17,013 bases of DNA from Clostridiales bacterium (GTDB lineage Bacteria > Bacillota > Clostridia > Oscillospirales > CAG-272), in contig JAEEGW010000263.1 in assembly GCA_016280525.1 (NCBI GenBank), forward strand, positions 1 through 17,013. Reading direction: 5' to 3'. A program made the translations under genes and the position numbers. The notes below the pieces were generated by a model. That model saw only the letters and a program-made list of their open reading frames with translations. It had not been told where the DNA came from and searched no databases. Below are positions 8,221 to 13,871 of the stretch, in pieces. Position 1 is the stretch's first letter, and each line of letters begins with the position of its first letter.

Positions 8221-9165
8221 TTACCCGGCACCGGGCAAGCCGCCTTCGGGAAACGCGGGAAGCTCTTTCATTTTAAATTCCGCGGTAACGGTATAATCGC
8301 CCGGCTCAAGCTGATCGGTCGCGCCGAACATAGCCGCCATACGGTATTCCTCAAGCTGTATTTCAAACACGTAAACGTCCTCTCTTTCCCAGTTACACGT
8401 GAATTCGGACGCGCAGCGTACCGTATCACCCGGGGCGACGGATTTTTCGATTGCCTTCGCTTCCTCGGAATTGTAATTTTTGCAGTGAGCTACGTCGTAA
8501 ACGTCCCACGTCAGCGTGGCCGCGATCTCGTCGTATATCTTTTTGCTCTCATCCGACTTGTTTTCAACGTCGTAGTATACGCGTATCGCTTCCCCTTGCC
8601 CGTCGTCCCGGAACAGCTCCGCGCCTAAGACGGTTATCCTCAAACCGTCGTGCATATCGACCGTTACCGGCTTGAAAACCGCGGGATTATACGGCGGCTC
8701 GGGGTAGACGGGCGCCGTAACAACGGACGGATCCGCGGAAAACTTCATCGGCTCCGTGTGCTGCCACTTTCCGGACAGCTCCGTATTCGCCTGTACGACG
8801 GAACCGGAAAAAGCGTGGTCGCCGTTGTCCCATATAACAAACTCGCCTTCATTTATTATCCATAACGCGTCGTATTCCTCGCCGTCCACTTTGAATTTGC
8901 CGACGCCGTCCGCGTTTACGGTCATCTCCACGCCGTTTTCTCCGAAATACGTGCCGTAGTAATCCTCGACCTTTGCCGCGCCCGGCGCTTCGGTCCCGCT
9001 CTGCGCGGAAGTCGTATCCCCGCCTTTTTCCGCCGCGGTATCGCTTTGGGAAACCCGGGCTTCCGTATCCTCTGCCGCAGCGGTCGTTTCTTCGCTTTCC
9101 CCGCAGCCGGCAAAAGCGAAAAGGATCATTACGATCAGGATGAAACCGGATATTATTCTTTTCAT
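8221..9165 (-). CDS. Lipoprotein with a paralogous beta module and a DUF5067-like C-terminal domain
   Basis: A 314-residue surface lipoprotein. The signal sequence ends FAGC, with lipidation expected at Cys21. An Ala/Thr/Glu/Ser-rich low-complexity linker (22-66) would span the cell wall. Residues 68-146 (DYYGTYFGENG, EFVIWDNGDH, ELSGKWQHTE) match the whole mature part of the neighbouring short lipoprotein. Residues about 160-305 form a second domain (VTVDMHDGLRITVLGAEL, IRVYYDVENKSDESKK, VAPGDTVRC) that resembles the immunoglobulin-like DUF5067/DUF4352 domains of Firmicute lipoproteins. That assignment is by pattern only. The ATG at 9165 has AGAGGAGA with about 9 nt spacing and a good promoter at 9200-9228. 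No enzymatic motif is visible. A role in cell-surface binding is only a guess. Confidence 0.85.
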   Translation of the reverse strand: MKRIISGFILIVMILFAFAGCGESEETTAAAEDTEARVSQSDTAAEKGGDTTSAQSGTEAPGAAKVEDYYGTYFGENGVEMTVNADGVGKFKVDGEEYDALWIINEGEFVIWDNGDHAFSGSVVQANTELSGKWQHTEPMKFSADPSVVTAPVYPEPPYNPAVFKPVTVDMHDGLRITVLGAELFRDDGQGEAIRVYYDVENKSDESKKIYDEIAATLTWDVYDVAHCKNYNSEEAKAIEKSVAPGDTVRCASEFTCNWEREDVYVFEIQLEEYRMAAMFGATDQLEPGDYTVTAEFKMKELPAFPEGGLPGAG

Positions 9166-9199
9166 TCTGTTTGTCTCCTCTTATTATTTGTATGCTTGT

Positions 9200-9228
9200 A
9201 TTTTATCACATAATTATCCGGAATTCAA
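9200..9228 (-). promoter_or_regulatory. Promoter of the lipoprotein pair
   Basis: On the minus strand -35 TTGAAT (9223-9228), a 17-bp spacer and -10 TAAAAT (9200-9205). The -10 is preceded by TGA, giving an extended -10. Transcription would start near 9193, upstream of the AGAGGAGA ribosome binding site of the 314-residue lipoprotein. Confidence 0.7.
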
Positions 9229-9345
9229 TATATATCCGAAAAAATTTCTGAAAGAATGGGTACGGCAAATCAAAAACAGGATCGCTTATACCTCGCAAAC
9301 CTGCTACTCTTTATGTGATTACAACTAATTACTTATAACTTAATA

Positions 9346-10236
9346 TTATCTTACTTGCCAAATATTATTTGCATTACTATTGCAAATATTACTACGAATA
9401 CTATTATCTATTATAGCAATCCACACTATTTTATTAAGTTTCTTTGCTTTGTCATAGCTCCTCCACAGCAAATCTACATTTGGCTCTACATAATCACTTT
9501 GATATATGCGGATTTTATCTGAATATTCTTTTATTTCTTCTGTAAAAGGTTCTCTATTATACATTACATCAGCATGTTTGTATAATAAATATACCCCTGA
9601 TTTCCACATACTTATAATTAATTTTTTATATTTAATTTTATATTGGCTATTATTCAATGTATCTCCAAGAACAAAAAGAATATATGCCGACTCATTAACT
9701 CTCCTATAATAATCTCCCGAAACATCTTTTGTTACAACTGTTATTTTTGATGTTCTTAACGTATCAAATTTACTTCTTGAAATTGTTGCGTATAAATTAG
9801 CAATGTCCTTTAATCTGTGGCATATCTCCTTTATTGCACTAATAGTATCAGTATCTTCCGATTTTTCAATCAATTCAAGAATTGTCTTTTGACAATTTTG
9901 AAGCGTATAGGAGCAATTAATTATTTCATCATAAGTGCAATTAATTGCATAAGAATATACGCTATAAAATGCAGCTTCCCAACTTAAGGGGTCTTTTTCT
10001 AAAATCGAATTATAGTACTGTTTCGCTTTTTCATAATCATCTGTATCTTTTGCGCGTCTGGCTAAAATATATAAATTTTCAAGCTCTTTTGAATTATCAA
10101 TTTTAACAACACCCTCGACCATCAGCTTTTTTGCCACTTCTACGGTGTATTTTGTACCGCATGATTGACAAACAAAGAAATCGCCGTCTTTTACGATATC
10201 AGAACTGTTGCACATTTCGCATTTGAGAGCTTTCAT
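9346..10236 (-). CDS. Zinc-ribbon and TPR-like protein of unknown function
   Basis: A 296-residue, probably cytoplasmic protein. The N-terminus is a zinc ribbon with two Cys-x-x-Cys pairs (CEMC at 6-9 and CQSC near 23-26), typical of many short clostridial TFIIB-type zinc-ribbon proteins. A helical region from about residue 48 has a TPR-like pattern (LARRAKDTDDYEKAKQYYNS, then ILEKDPLSWEAAFY). The rest is helical without recognisable motifs, and the C-terminus (IVWIAIIDNSI and an Asn-rich end) is unusual. The gene is much more A+T-rich than its neighbours and uses AT-ending codons, which suggests recent acquisition. The ATG at 10236 has AAGGAG 8 nt upstream. That ribosome binding site directly abuts the T-run of an intrinsic terminator (10251-10284), so expression may need read-through. 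No clear terminator follows the gene. I do not recognise a specific function. Confidence 0.8.
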   Translation of the reverse strand: MKALKCEMCNSSDIVKDGDFFVCQSCGTKYTVEVAKKLMVEGVVKIDNSKELENLYILARRAKDTDDYEKAKQYYNSILEKDPLSWEAAFYSVYSYAINCTYDEIINCSYTLQNCQKTILELIEKSEDTDTISAIKEICHRLKDIANLYATISRSKFDTLRTSKITVVTKDVSGDYYRRVNESAYILFVLGDTLNNSQYKIKYKKLIISMWKSGVYLLYKHADVMYNREPFTEEIKEYSDKIRIYQSDYVEPNVDLLWRSYDKAKKLNKIVWIAIIDNSIRSNICNSNANNIWQVR

Positions 10237-10250
10237 AATTCTTTCTCCTT

Positions 10251-10284
10251 AAAATAAAAAGTGCGTCAACCGAAGCCAACGCAC
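10251..10284 (-). terminator. Intrinsic terminator immediately before the zinc-ribbon gene's ribosome binding site
   Basis: On the minus strand the arms GTGCGTTGGC and GTTGACGCAC pair over 10 bp (three G-U pairs) around a TTCG tetraloop (10261-10284). TTTTTATTTT follows at once (10251-10260). The AAGGAG ribosome binding site (10245-10250) starts at the next base. The G-U pairs would be A-C mismatches on the other strand, so it is built for minus-strand RNA. It may end a separate small RNA or act as an attenuator. I found no upstream segment complementary to its 5' arm, so no antiterminator is evident. Confidence 0.8.
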
Positions 10285-10470
10285 GAAAAACACAGACTTC
10301 AATTGTAGCTACACAAAAACAAACTGATACGGATTTCCCTTTCTCATACCATTCTGCGAAATCTGTATTTTTTCCGAGATCATAAGAATAGTATGAAAAA
10401 GGTAAAAATCCCTCAAATAAAAACACAAAGAGAGTACTACCGTAAATATTCAATTTGTTTTTATGCAGCA
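10285..10470 (-). ncRNA. Structured leader or small RNA upstream of the zinc-ribbon gene
   Basis: A promoter at 10476-10504 and a terminator at 10251-10284 bracket about 190-220 nt of RNA without a convincing ORF. The RNA folds as a long rod. The outer stem pairs AAAAACAAATTGA (10462-10450) with TCAGTTTGTTTTT (10327-10315), and TAC with GTA just inside. The inner stem pairs a 27-nt arm (10412-10386) with a 24-nt arm (10354-10331). Within it GGATTT pairs with AAATCC, CCTTTTT with AGAAAGG, and CATACTATTC with GAATGGTATG. The terminal loop is about 31 nt (10355-10385), and a large bulge of roughly 28 nt lies on the 5' side. Several pairs are G-U only on the minus strand, which supports RNA from that strand. 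It could be a cis-acting leader, a free small RNA, or a degraded mobile element. I recognise no known riboswitch core. A 6S-like rod is possible but not supported by any specific motif. Confidence 0.55.
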
Positions 10471-10475
10471 AATTT

Positions 10476-10504
10476 ATTGTATCATATCAAAATATGTTTG
10501 TCAA
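10476..10504 (-). promoter_or_regulatory. Promoter of the structured leader RNA and zinc-ribbon gene
   Basis: On the minus strand a perfect -35 TTGACA (10499-10504), a 17-bp spacer and -10 TACAAT (10476-10481) with an upstream TGA. Predicted transcription starts near 10469, giving a leader of about 230 nt to the ATG at 10236. Other genes in this window have leaders of about 15-40 nt. Confidence 0.75.
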
Positions 10505-10565
10505 TTACTTTTATTAAAAATCCTCAGGATGATAAATAATACGATAAGCGCACGACCCGAATTTT

Positions 10566-10583
10566 TATACGGTCGTCAGTATA
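10566..10583. promoter_or_regulatory. TATAC-N8-GTATA dyad upstream of the alpha-galactosidase promoter
   Basis: TATAC (10566-10570) and GTATA (10579-10583) flank 8 bp. This is the same core and spacing as the dyad before the GT84/GH94 gene (642-663), though its arms are shorter there by two bases each side. It lies about 30 bp upstream of the -35 box, a position that would suit an activator. With only 5-bp arms it may be chance. The rest of 10505-10612 shows no gene. It also holds a second weak inverted repeat, ACGACC (10552-10557) with GGTCGT (10571-10576). Confidence 0.3.
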
Positions 10584-10612
10584 TTCGCGGCCGTTTTCAT
10601 CGACCAAACGTC

Positions 10613-10641
10613 TTGACATTACGGCGAAAAAATGGTAAAAT
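10613..10641 (+). promoter_or_regulatory. Promoter of the alpha-galactosidase gene
   Basis: A perfect -35 TTGACA (10613-10618), a 17-bp spacer and -10 TAAAAT (10636-10641) preceded by TGG (extended -10). Transcription near 10648 leaves about 19 nt to the ATG at 10667. This excludes the in-frame codons further upstream as starts. Confidence 0.8.
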
Positions 10642-10666
10642 GAAAAAAAACGCGCGGAGAATGATC

Positions 10667-12634
10667 ATGTATAAAGAATATAAGCCGGAATTTTACGTAA
10701 GTCTTGACGCGGAGGATAATTTTTACTATTTTTCCGGGGACGGGAATTTCAGCGACGGAAAGGAAATTTCGCCGGGGGTTTTTGAGATACGCGGAGGCGC
10801 GGGTCGGATCGATATTGAATATAAAGACTTCGGCGGCGCGGTAAGACAGCGCACGACGCTGACGAACACCGGCGGAAAGCCGATTGACGTTGAGGTCTTA
10901 AGCTCCTCATTTCTGACCGGGATAGGTGAAGGCGGACAGAAGCCCTGGAAAAAGAACAGGTTCATCCTCCACTACACGAACAGCTGCTGGACCGGCGAGG
11001 CGCAGTGGCAGCACGTATACGCCGAGGACGCGGGGCTTTACCGCACGTACAATCACGGCAGTCAGTCTTCTTTCCGGCTGATGAGCCAGAGCAGCTGGAG
11101 CACCTGTTATCACGAGCCGGTTTTGATAATTGAAGACAAGGAGCTTCAAAAATCGTGGTTTGCGCAGATAGACTGCGGTCACGGCTGGTGCATCGACGCC
11201 GGGATCAGCGGCTACCGCGACGGTATTACAATATCAGTTCTGCTCTCCGACTGCTTTGAGCGTAACGACGGTTGGCATAAAGAGCTTCTGCCCGGGCAGA
11301 GCGTGACGAGCTGTTATTCCGTCACCGGATGCGTTGACGGCGAGTTTGAAGAAGCCGTTGCCGCTCTTACGGAAGCTCGACGCTCGTATTGCGAAACATT
11401 CGTGCCTCCGCTCTGCTACAACGACTACATGAACGCGCTGTGGGCGTTGCCGACAAAGGAAAAAACGCTGCCGCTCATAGCCGCGGCGGCAGAGGCCGGC
11501 TGTGAGTATTATATAATGGACGCGGGCTGGTACAGTATTGAGCACGACGATATAAAAGACCTCGGAACGTGGGAGATAAACGACGGGCTTTTCGGCGACG
11601 GCGGCTTGCAGAGCATTTTTGACGACGTCAAAGCGCACGGAATGAAGCCGGGTATATGGTTTGAGTTTGAATCCGCGGGAGTTGAATCGAAAATAGTTAA
11701 AGAGCATCCCGAATACGTGCTTCACCGTCGCGGGAATATGATAGGCGGACGGCGCGTGATGCTCGATTTCAGAGTCGCGGGCGTGCGCGAGCATATACGC
11801 GCGCGAATCAAGGCGCTTTATGATATGGGCGTGCGCTTTATCAAAAACGATTACAACGCCAATACCGGCGCGGGCATCGACCCGGACGGCGCGTCATCGC
11901 TTCACGAGCATACAAAAGCGTTTTATGATTTTATTGACGGCATAAGAGCGGAATTTCCCGATCTTTTGATAGAAAACTGCGGCTCCGGCGCTATGCGGTC
12001 GGATATGGAAACGCTTTCGCATTTTCATCTGCAGTCGGTCTCCGACCAGGAGGACTATTTCAGACTGCCGTCTATCGTCTCCGGCTCCGAGGCGTGTATC
12101 CCGCCCGAGCGCTGCGGCGTATGGGCATATCCGTACCCGACGAAGATAGATTTCCGCGAAACGTTCGTTCCGACAAAAGAGTTTGCGGATAAATTCAAGG
12201 ACGGAAAAGTCACGGTATACAATATGGTCACCGGACTTATGGGGCTTATGTATCTTTCCGGCAGGATAGAGTGCGCGGACGAGTTCAATATGAGCCTAAT
12301 AAAAGAAGCAACACGGCTTTATAAAGAAAACAGAAAATACACCGCCTGCTCCGTGCCGGTCTATCCAACCGGGACTTTCAGAATCGACACGGACGGCGCC
12401 GACAGCTTCGGTCTGCTTGATACGACCCACCGCGTCCTCACATTAGCCGTGTGGAACAACTCGGACAAACCCGTTGATTTAAGCATAGAGTTAAGAAAAT
12501 ACATAGGAGAAAACGGCGTTTTAAGCGAGGTCTACCCGAGAATAGAAGGCTACTCCGCCGCCCTCTCCGGCGCTTCTTTGCACGTAACTTTACCCGAAAA
12601 CAAAACCGCGATCTATGCGGTGATAAGATTCTGA
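10667..12634 (+). CDS. GH36-family alpha-galactosidase
   Basis: A 655-residue cytoplasmic enzyme with no signal peptide. It is expected to remove terminal alpha-linked galactose from raffinose-type or galactomannan oligosaccharides. The N-terminal beta-sandwich (about 1-240) precedes a TIM barrel. Visible family motifs are MDAGWYS, GIWFEFESAG, RRVMLDFR, FIKNDYN with the nucleophile Asp395, ENCGSGAMRSD, and VSDQEDYFRLPSI with the probable acid/base Asp460. A small beta domain closes the C-terminus. The common FIKWDMN form of the nucleophile motif is FIKNDYN here, so specificity could be shifted, for example towards alpha-N-acetylgalactosaminides. Length fits the family. The ATG at 10667 is chosen because GGAG lies 7 nt upstream and the promoter at 10613-10641 would start RNA just before it. 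An ATG at 10661 is too close to the ribosome binding site. The frame stays open upstream to 10463, but that part is A+T-rich and precedes the promoter. Confidence 0.9.
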   Translation: MYKEYKPEFYVSLDAEDNFYYFSGDGNFSDGKEISPGVFEIRGGAGRIDIEYKDFGGAVRQRTTLTNTGGKPIDVEVLSSSFLTGIGEGGQKPWKKNRFILHYTNSCWTGEAQWQHVYAEDAGLYRTYNHGSQSSFRLMSQSSWSTCYHEPVLIIEDKELQKSWFAQIDCGHGWCIDAGISGYRDGITISVLLSDCFERNDGWHKELLPGQSVTSCYSVTGCVDGEFEEAVAALTEARRSYCETFVPPLCYNDYMNALWALPTKEKTLPLIAAAAEAGCEYYIMDAGWYSIEHDDIKDLGTWEINDGLFGDGGLQSIFDDVKAHGMKPGIWFEFESAGVESKIVKEHPEYVLHRRGNMIGGRRVMLDFRVAGVREHIRARIKALYDMGVRFIKNDYNANTGAGIDPDGASSLHEHTKAFYDFIDGIRAEFPDLLIENCGSGAMRSDMETLSHFHLQSVSDQEDYFRLPSIVSGSEACIPPERCGVWAYPYPTKIDFRETFVPTKEFADKFKDGKVTVYNMVTGLMGLMYLSGRIECADEFNMSLIKEATRLYKENRKYTACSVPVYPTGTFRIDTDGADSFGLLDTTHRVLTLAVWNNSDKPVDLSIELRKYIGENGVLSEVYPRIEGYSAALSGASLHVTLPENKTAIYAVIRF

Positions 12635-12640
12635 ATAAAC

Positions 12641-12868
12641 GCCCGCAGGGCAATTCACGCGCCGTACGGCGCAATTAACGGCGAAGCCAATTCACGCCGT
12701 CAGGCAATTCACGCCGTCAGGCAATTCATTTTAAATAAAGCCAAGACAGCCGATTTAAATCCCGGCTGTCTTGTTTTGTTATCTGAATGAATTTCCGCTT
12801 ACGCGGAATGAATAGCGCTTATGCGCGTGAATTGCATCGCACGGCGATGCGTGAATTGCGCTTCGCGC
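12641..12868. repeat. Hairpin array 2: small hairpins separated by AATTCAC / GTGAATT, with a central terminator
   Basis: The left half has hairpins at 12641-12651, 12659-12672 (a perfect 14-bp palindrome), 12680-12688, 12696-12705 and 12713-12722 (the last two identical). They are joined by AATTCAC (12652, 12689 and 12706) or one-base variants (AATTAAC at 12673, AATTCAT at 12723). The right half has hairpins at 12793-12808, 12815-12826, 12834-12850 and 12858-12868. They are joined by the reverse complement GTGAATT (12827 and 12851) or variants (ATGAATT at 12787, ATGAATA at 12808). A bidirectional terminator (12742-12773) sits between the halves. Stems are 3-7 bp and loops 2-4 nt (GCA, GTAC, GAA, GTCA, GTCA, TTAC, TTAT, ACG, TTC). 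The array starts 6 nt after the alpha-galactosidase stop. Its last hairpin ends one base from the stop codon of the convergent isomerase gene. Confidence 0.9.
12742..12780. terminator. Bidirectional rho-independent terminator between alpha-galactosidase and isomerase
   Basis: CAAGACAGCCG (12742-12752) and CGGCTGTCTTG (12763-12773) form a perfect 11-bp stem with a 10-nt A+T-rich loop. TTTTGTT follows on the plus strand, and GCTTTATTT on the minus strand. It lies at the centre of symmetry of hairpin array 2 and should serve both convergent genes. Confidence 0.85.
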
Positions 12869-12869
12869 A

Positions 12870-13838
12870 TTAAGCCCACGACATTGAGCCGGGTTTGGGG
12901 GAGGACATTATCGCGCGCTTTAAGAAATACGCGGCTTTTTCAAGTCCCTCGTCAACGCTCATCAGGCTGTCCTCGTGTTCTATCGACATGACTTTGTCGT
13001 ATCCGCAGAGGCGCAGAGTGGAAACGATATCGCGCCAGTACTGCATATCGTGACCGTAGCCGACGGCGCGGAAGACCCACGCGCGGTTCAGCTCGTCGCT
13101 GTAATGCTTAGTGTCAAGTACGCCGATCCTCGCCTTGTTGAACTCGTCAACTCTGGTGTCTTTCGCGTGGAAATGCCAGATACAGCCTTTGAGCATCTTT
13201 ATAGCTTCGCAGATATCCATTCCCTGCCAGATCAGATGAGACGGGTCAAAGTTCGCGCCTATGCAGTCGCCGACGGCGGCGCGGAGCTTCAGCAGCGTTT
13301 CCGTGTTGTAAACGCAGAAGCCCGGATGCATCTCAAAAGCTATTTTTGTTACACCGTGTTCCGCACAGAACGCGGCAGTCTTTTTCCAGTACGGGATAAG
13401 AACGTCGTTCCACTGATATTCGAGTATGTGTAAATAATCCTCCGGCCACGGGCAGGTAACCCAGTTCGGATATTTTGCGCCTTCGTGGTCGCCGGGGCAG
13501 CCGGAAAACGTGATAACGGTGTCGATACCCATTTTCTCCGCCAGAAGCACGGCGTCTCTGAAGTCGTCGTCATACATCTTTGCCGTCGCCTTGTCCGGAT
13601 GCACGGGGTTGCCGTGGCAGGACAGCGCGGAGACTTCCAGATCATAGCTTTTTATCAAAGCTATAAAATCGTTGTACGCTTTTTCGTCGTTCAAAAGCAC
13701 CTGCGGATCGCAGTGAGCCTTGCCGGGATAACCGCCGCAGCCGAGCTCTATCGCCTCAACGCCGAGCGCCTTCAGCTTCGGCAAGACTTCCGCAAGCGGT
13801 CTGTCGCCGTATAAATTTGTAAGTACGCCTAATTTCAT
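12870..13838 (-). CDS. Sugar phosphate isomerase/epimerase (xylose isomerase-like TIM barrel)
   Basis: A 322-residue cytoplasmic enzyme of the AP-endonuclease-2/xylose-isomerase-like family, which isomerises or epimerises sugars or inositol derivatives using a divalent metal. The N-terminus MKLGVLTNLYGDRPLAEVL and the barrel motifs IELGCGGYPG and VSALSCHGNPVHPD are typical. The metal ligands expected in the family are present: Glu169 (AFEMHPGF), Asp198 (NFDPSHLIW), His224 (HFHAKDT) and Glu287 (SIEHED). The substrate cannot be read from the sequence. The ATG at 13838 has TAGGAG with about 6 nt spacing. The gene lies 33 bp after the lipoprotein gene and downstream of a Gfo/Idh/MocA oxidoreductase on the same strand. 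That pairing is common in operons for uncommon sugars or inositols, where oxidation and epimerisation are coupled. It is convergent with the alpha-galactosidase across hairpin array 2. Confidence 0.88.
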   Translation of the reverse strand: MKLGVLTNLYGDRPLAEVLPKLKALGVEAIELGCGGYPGKAHCDPQVLLNDEKAYNDFIALIKSYDLEVSALSCHGNPVHPDKATAKMYDDDFRDAVLLAEKMGIDTVITFSGCPGDHEGAKYPNWVTCPWPEDYLHILEYQWNDVLIPYWKKTAAFCAEHGVTKIAFEMHPGFCVYNTETLLKLRAAVGDCIGANFDPSHLIWQGMDICEAIKMLKGCIWHFHAKDTRVDEFNKARIGVLDTKHYSDELNRAWVFRAVGYGHDMQYWRDIVSTLRLCGYDKVMSIEHEDSLMSVDEGLEKAAYFLKRAIMSSPKPGSMSWA

Positions 13839-13871
13839 ATATTTCTCCTATCTGCCGCTGTGTGCGGTATA

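Noticed and set aside
10285..10470. Assignment of the structured leader as 6S RNA or a T-box
   Set aside because: The rod with a one-sided bulge resembles 6S only loosely. No T-box AGGGUGGNACCGCG-like motif is present, so no family name is given.
10199..10471. Minus-strand ORF of 90 codons upstream of and overlapping the zinc-ribbon gene
   Set aside because: It starts at a TTG with no ribosome binding site, reads straight through a clear terminator hairpin, and overlaps the real gene out of frame. The region is better explained as a structured RNA.
10463..10666. In-frame upstream extension of the alpha-galactosidase by 68 codons
   Set aside because: The extension is A+T-rich, contains the TTGACA/TAAAAT promoter, and has no ribosome binding site. 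The ATG at 10667 has one at correct spacing.
13349..13645. Other medium ORFs antisense to or out of frame with confirmed genes, including 98 codons here, several of 110-190 codons within 3342-7043, and 186 codons at 11234-11794
   Set aside because: All lie inside genes with strong family motifs in another frame. They are Arg/Ala-rich translations typical of shadow frames.
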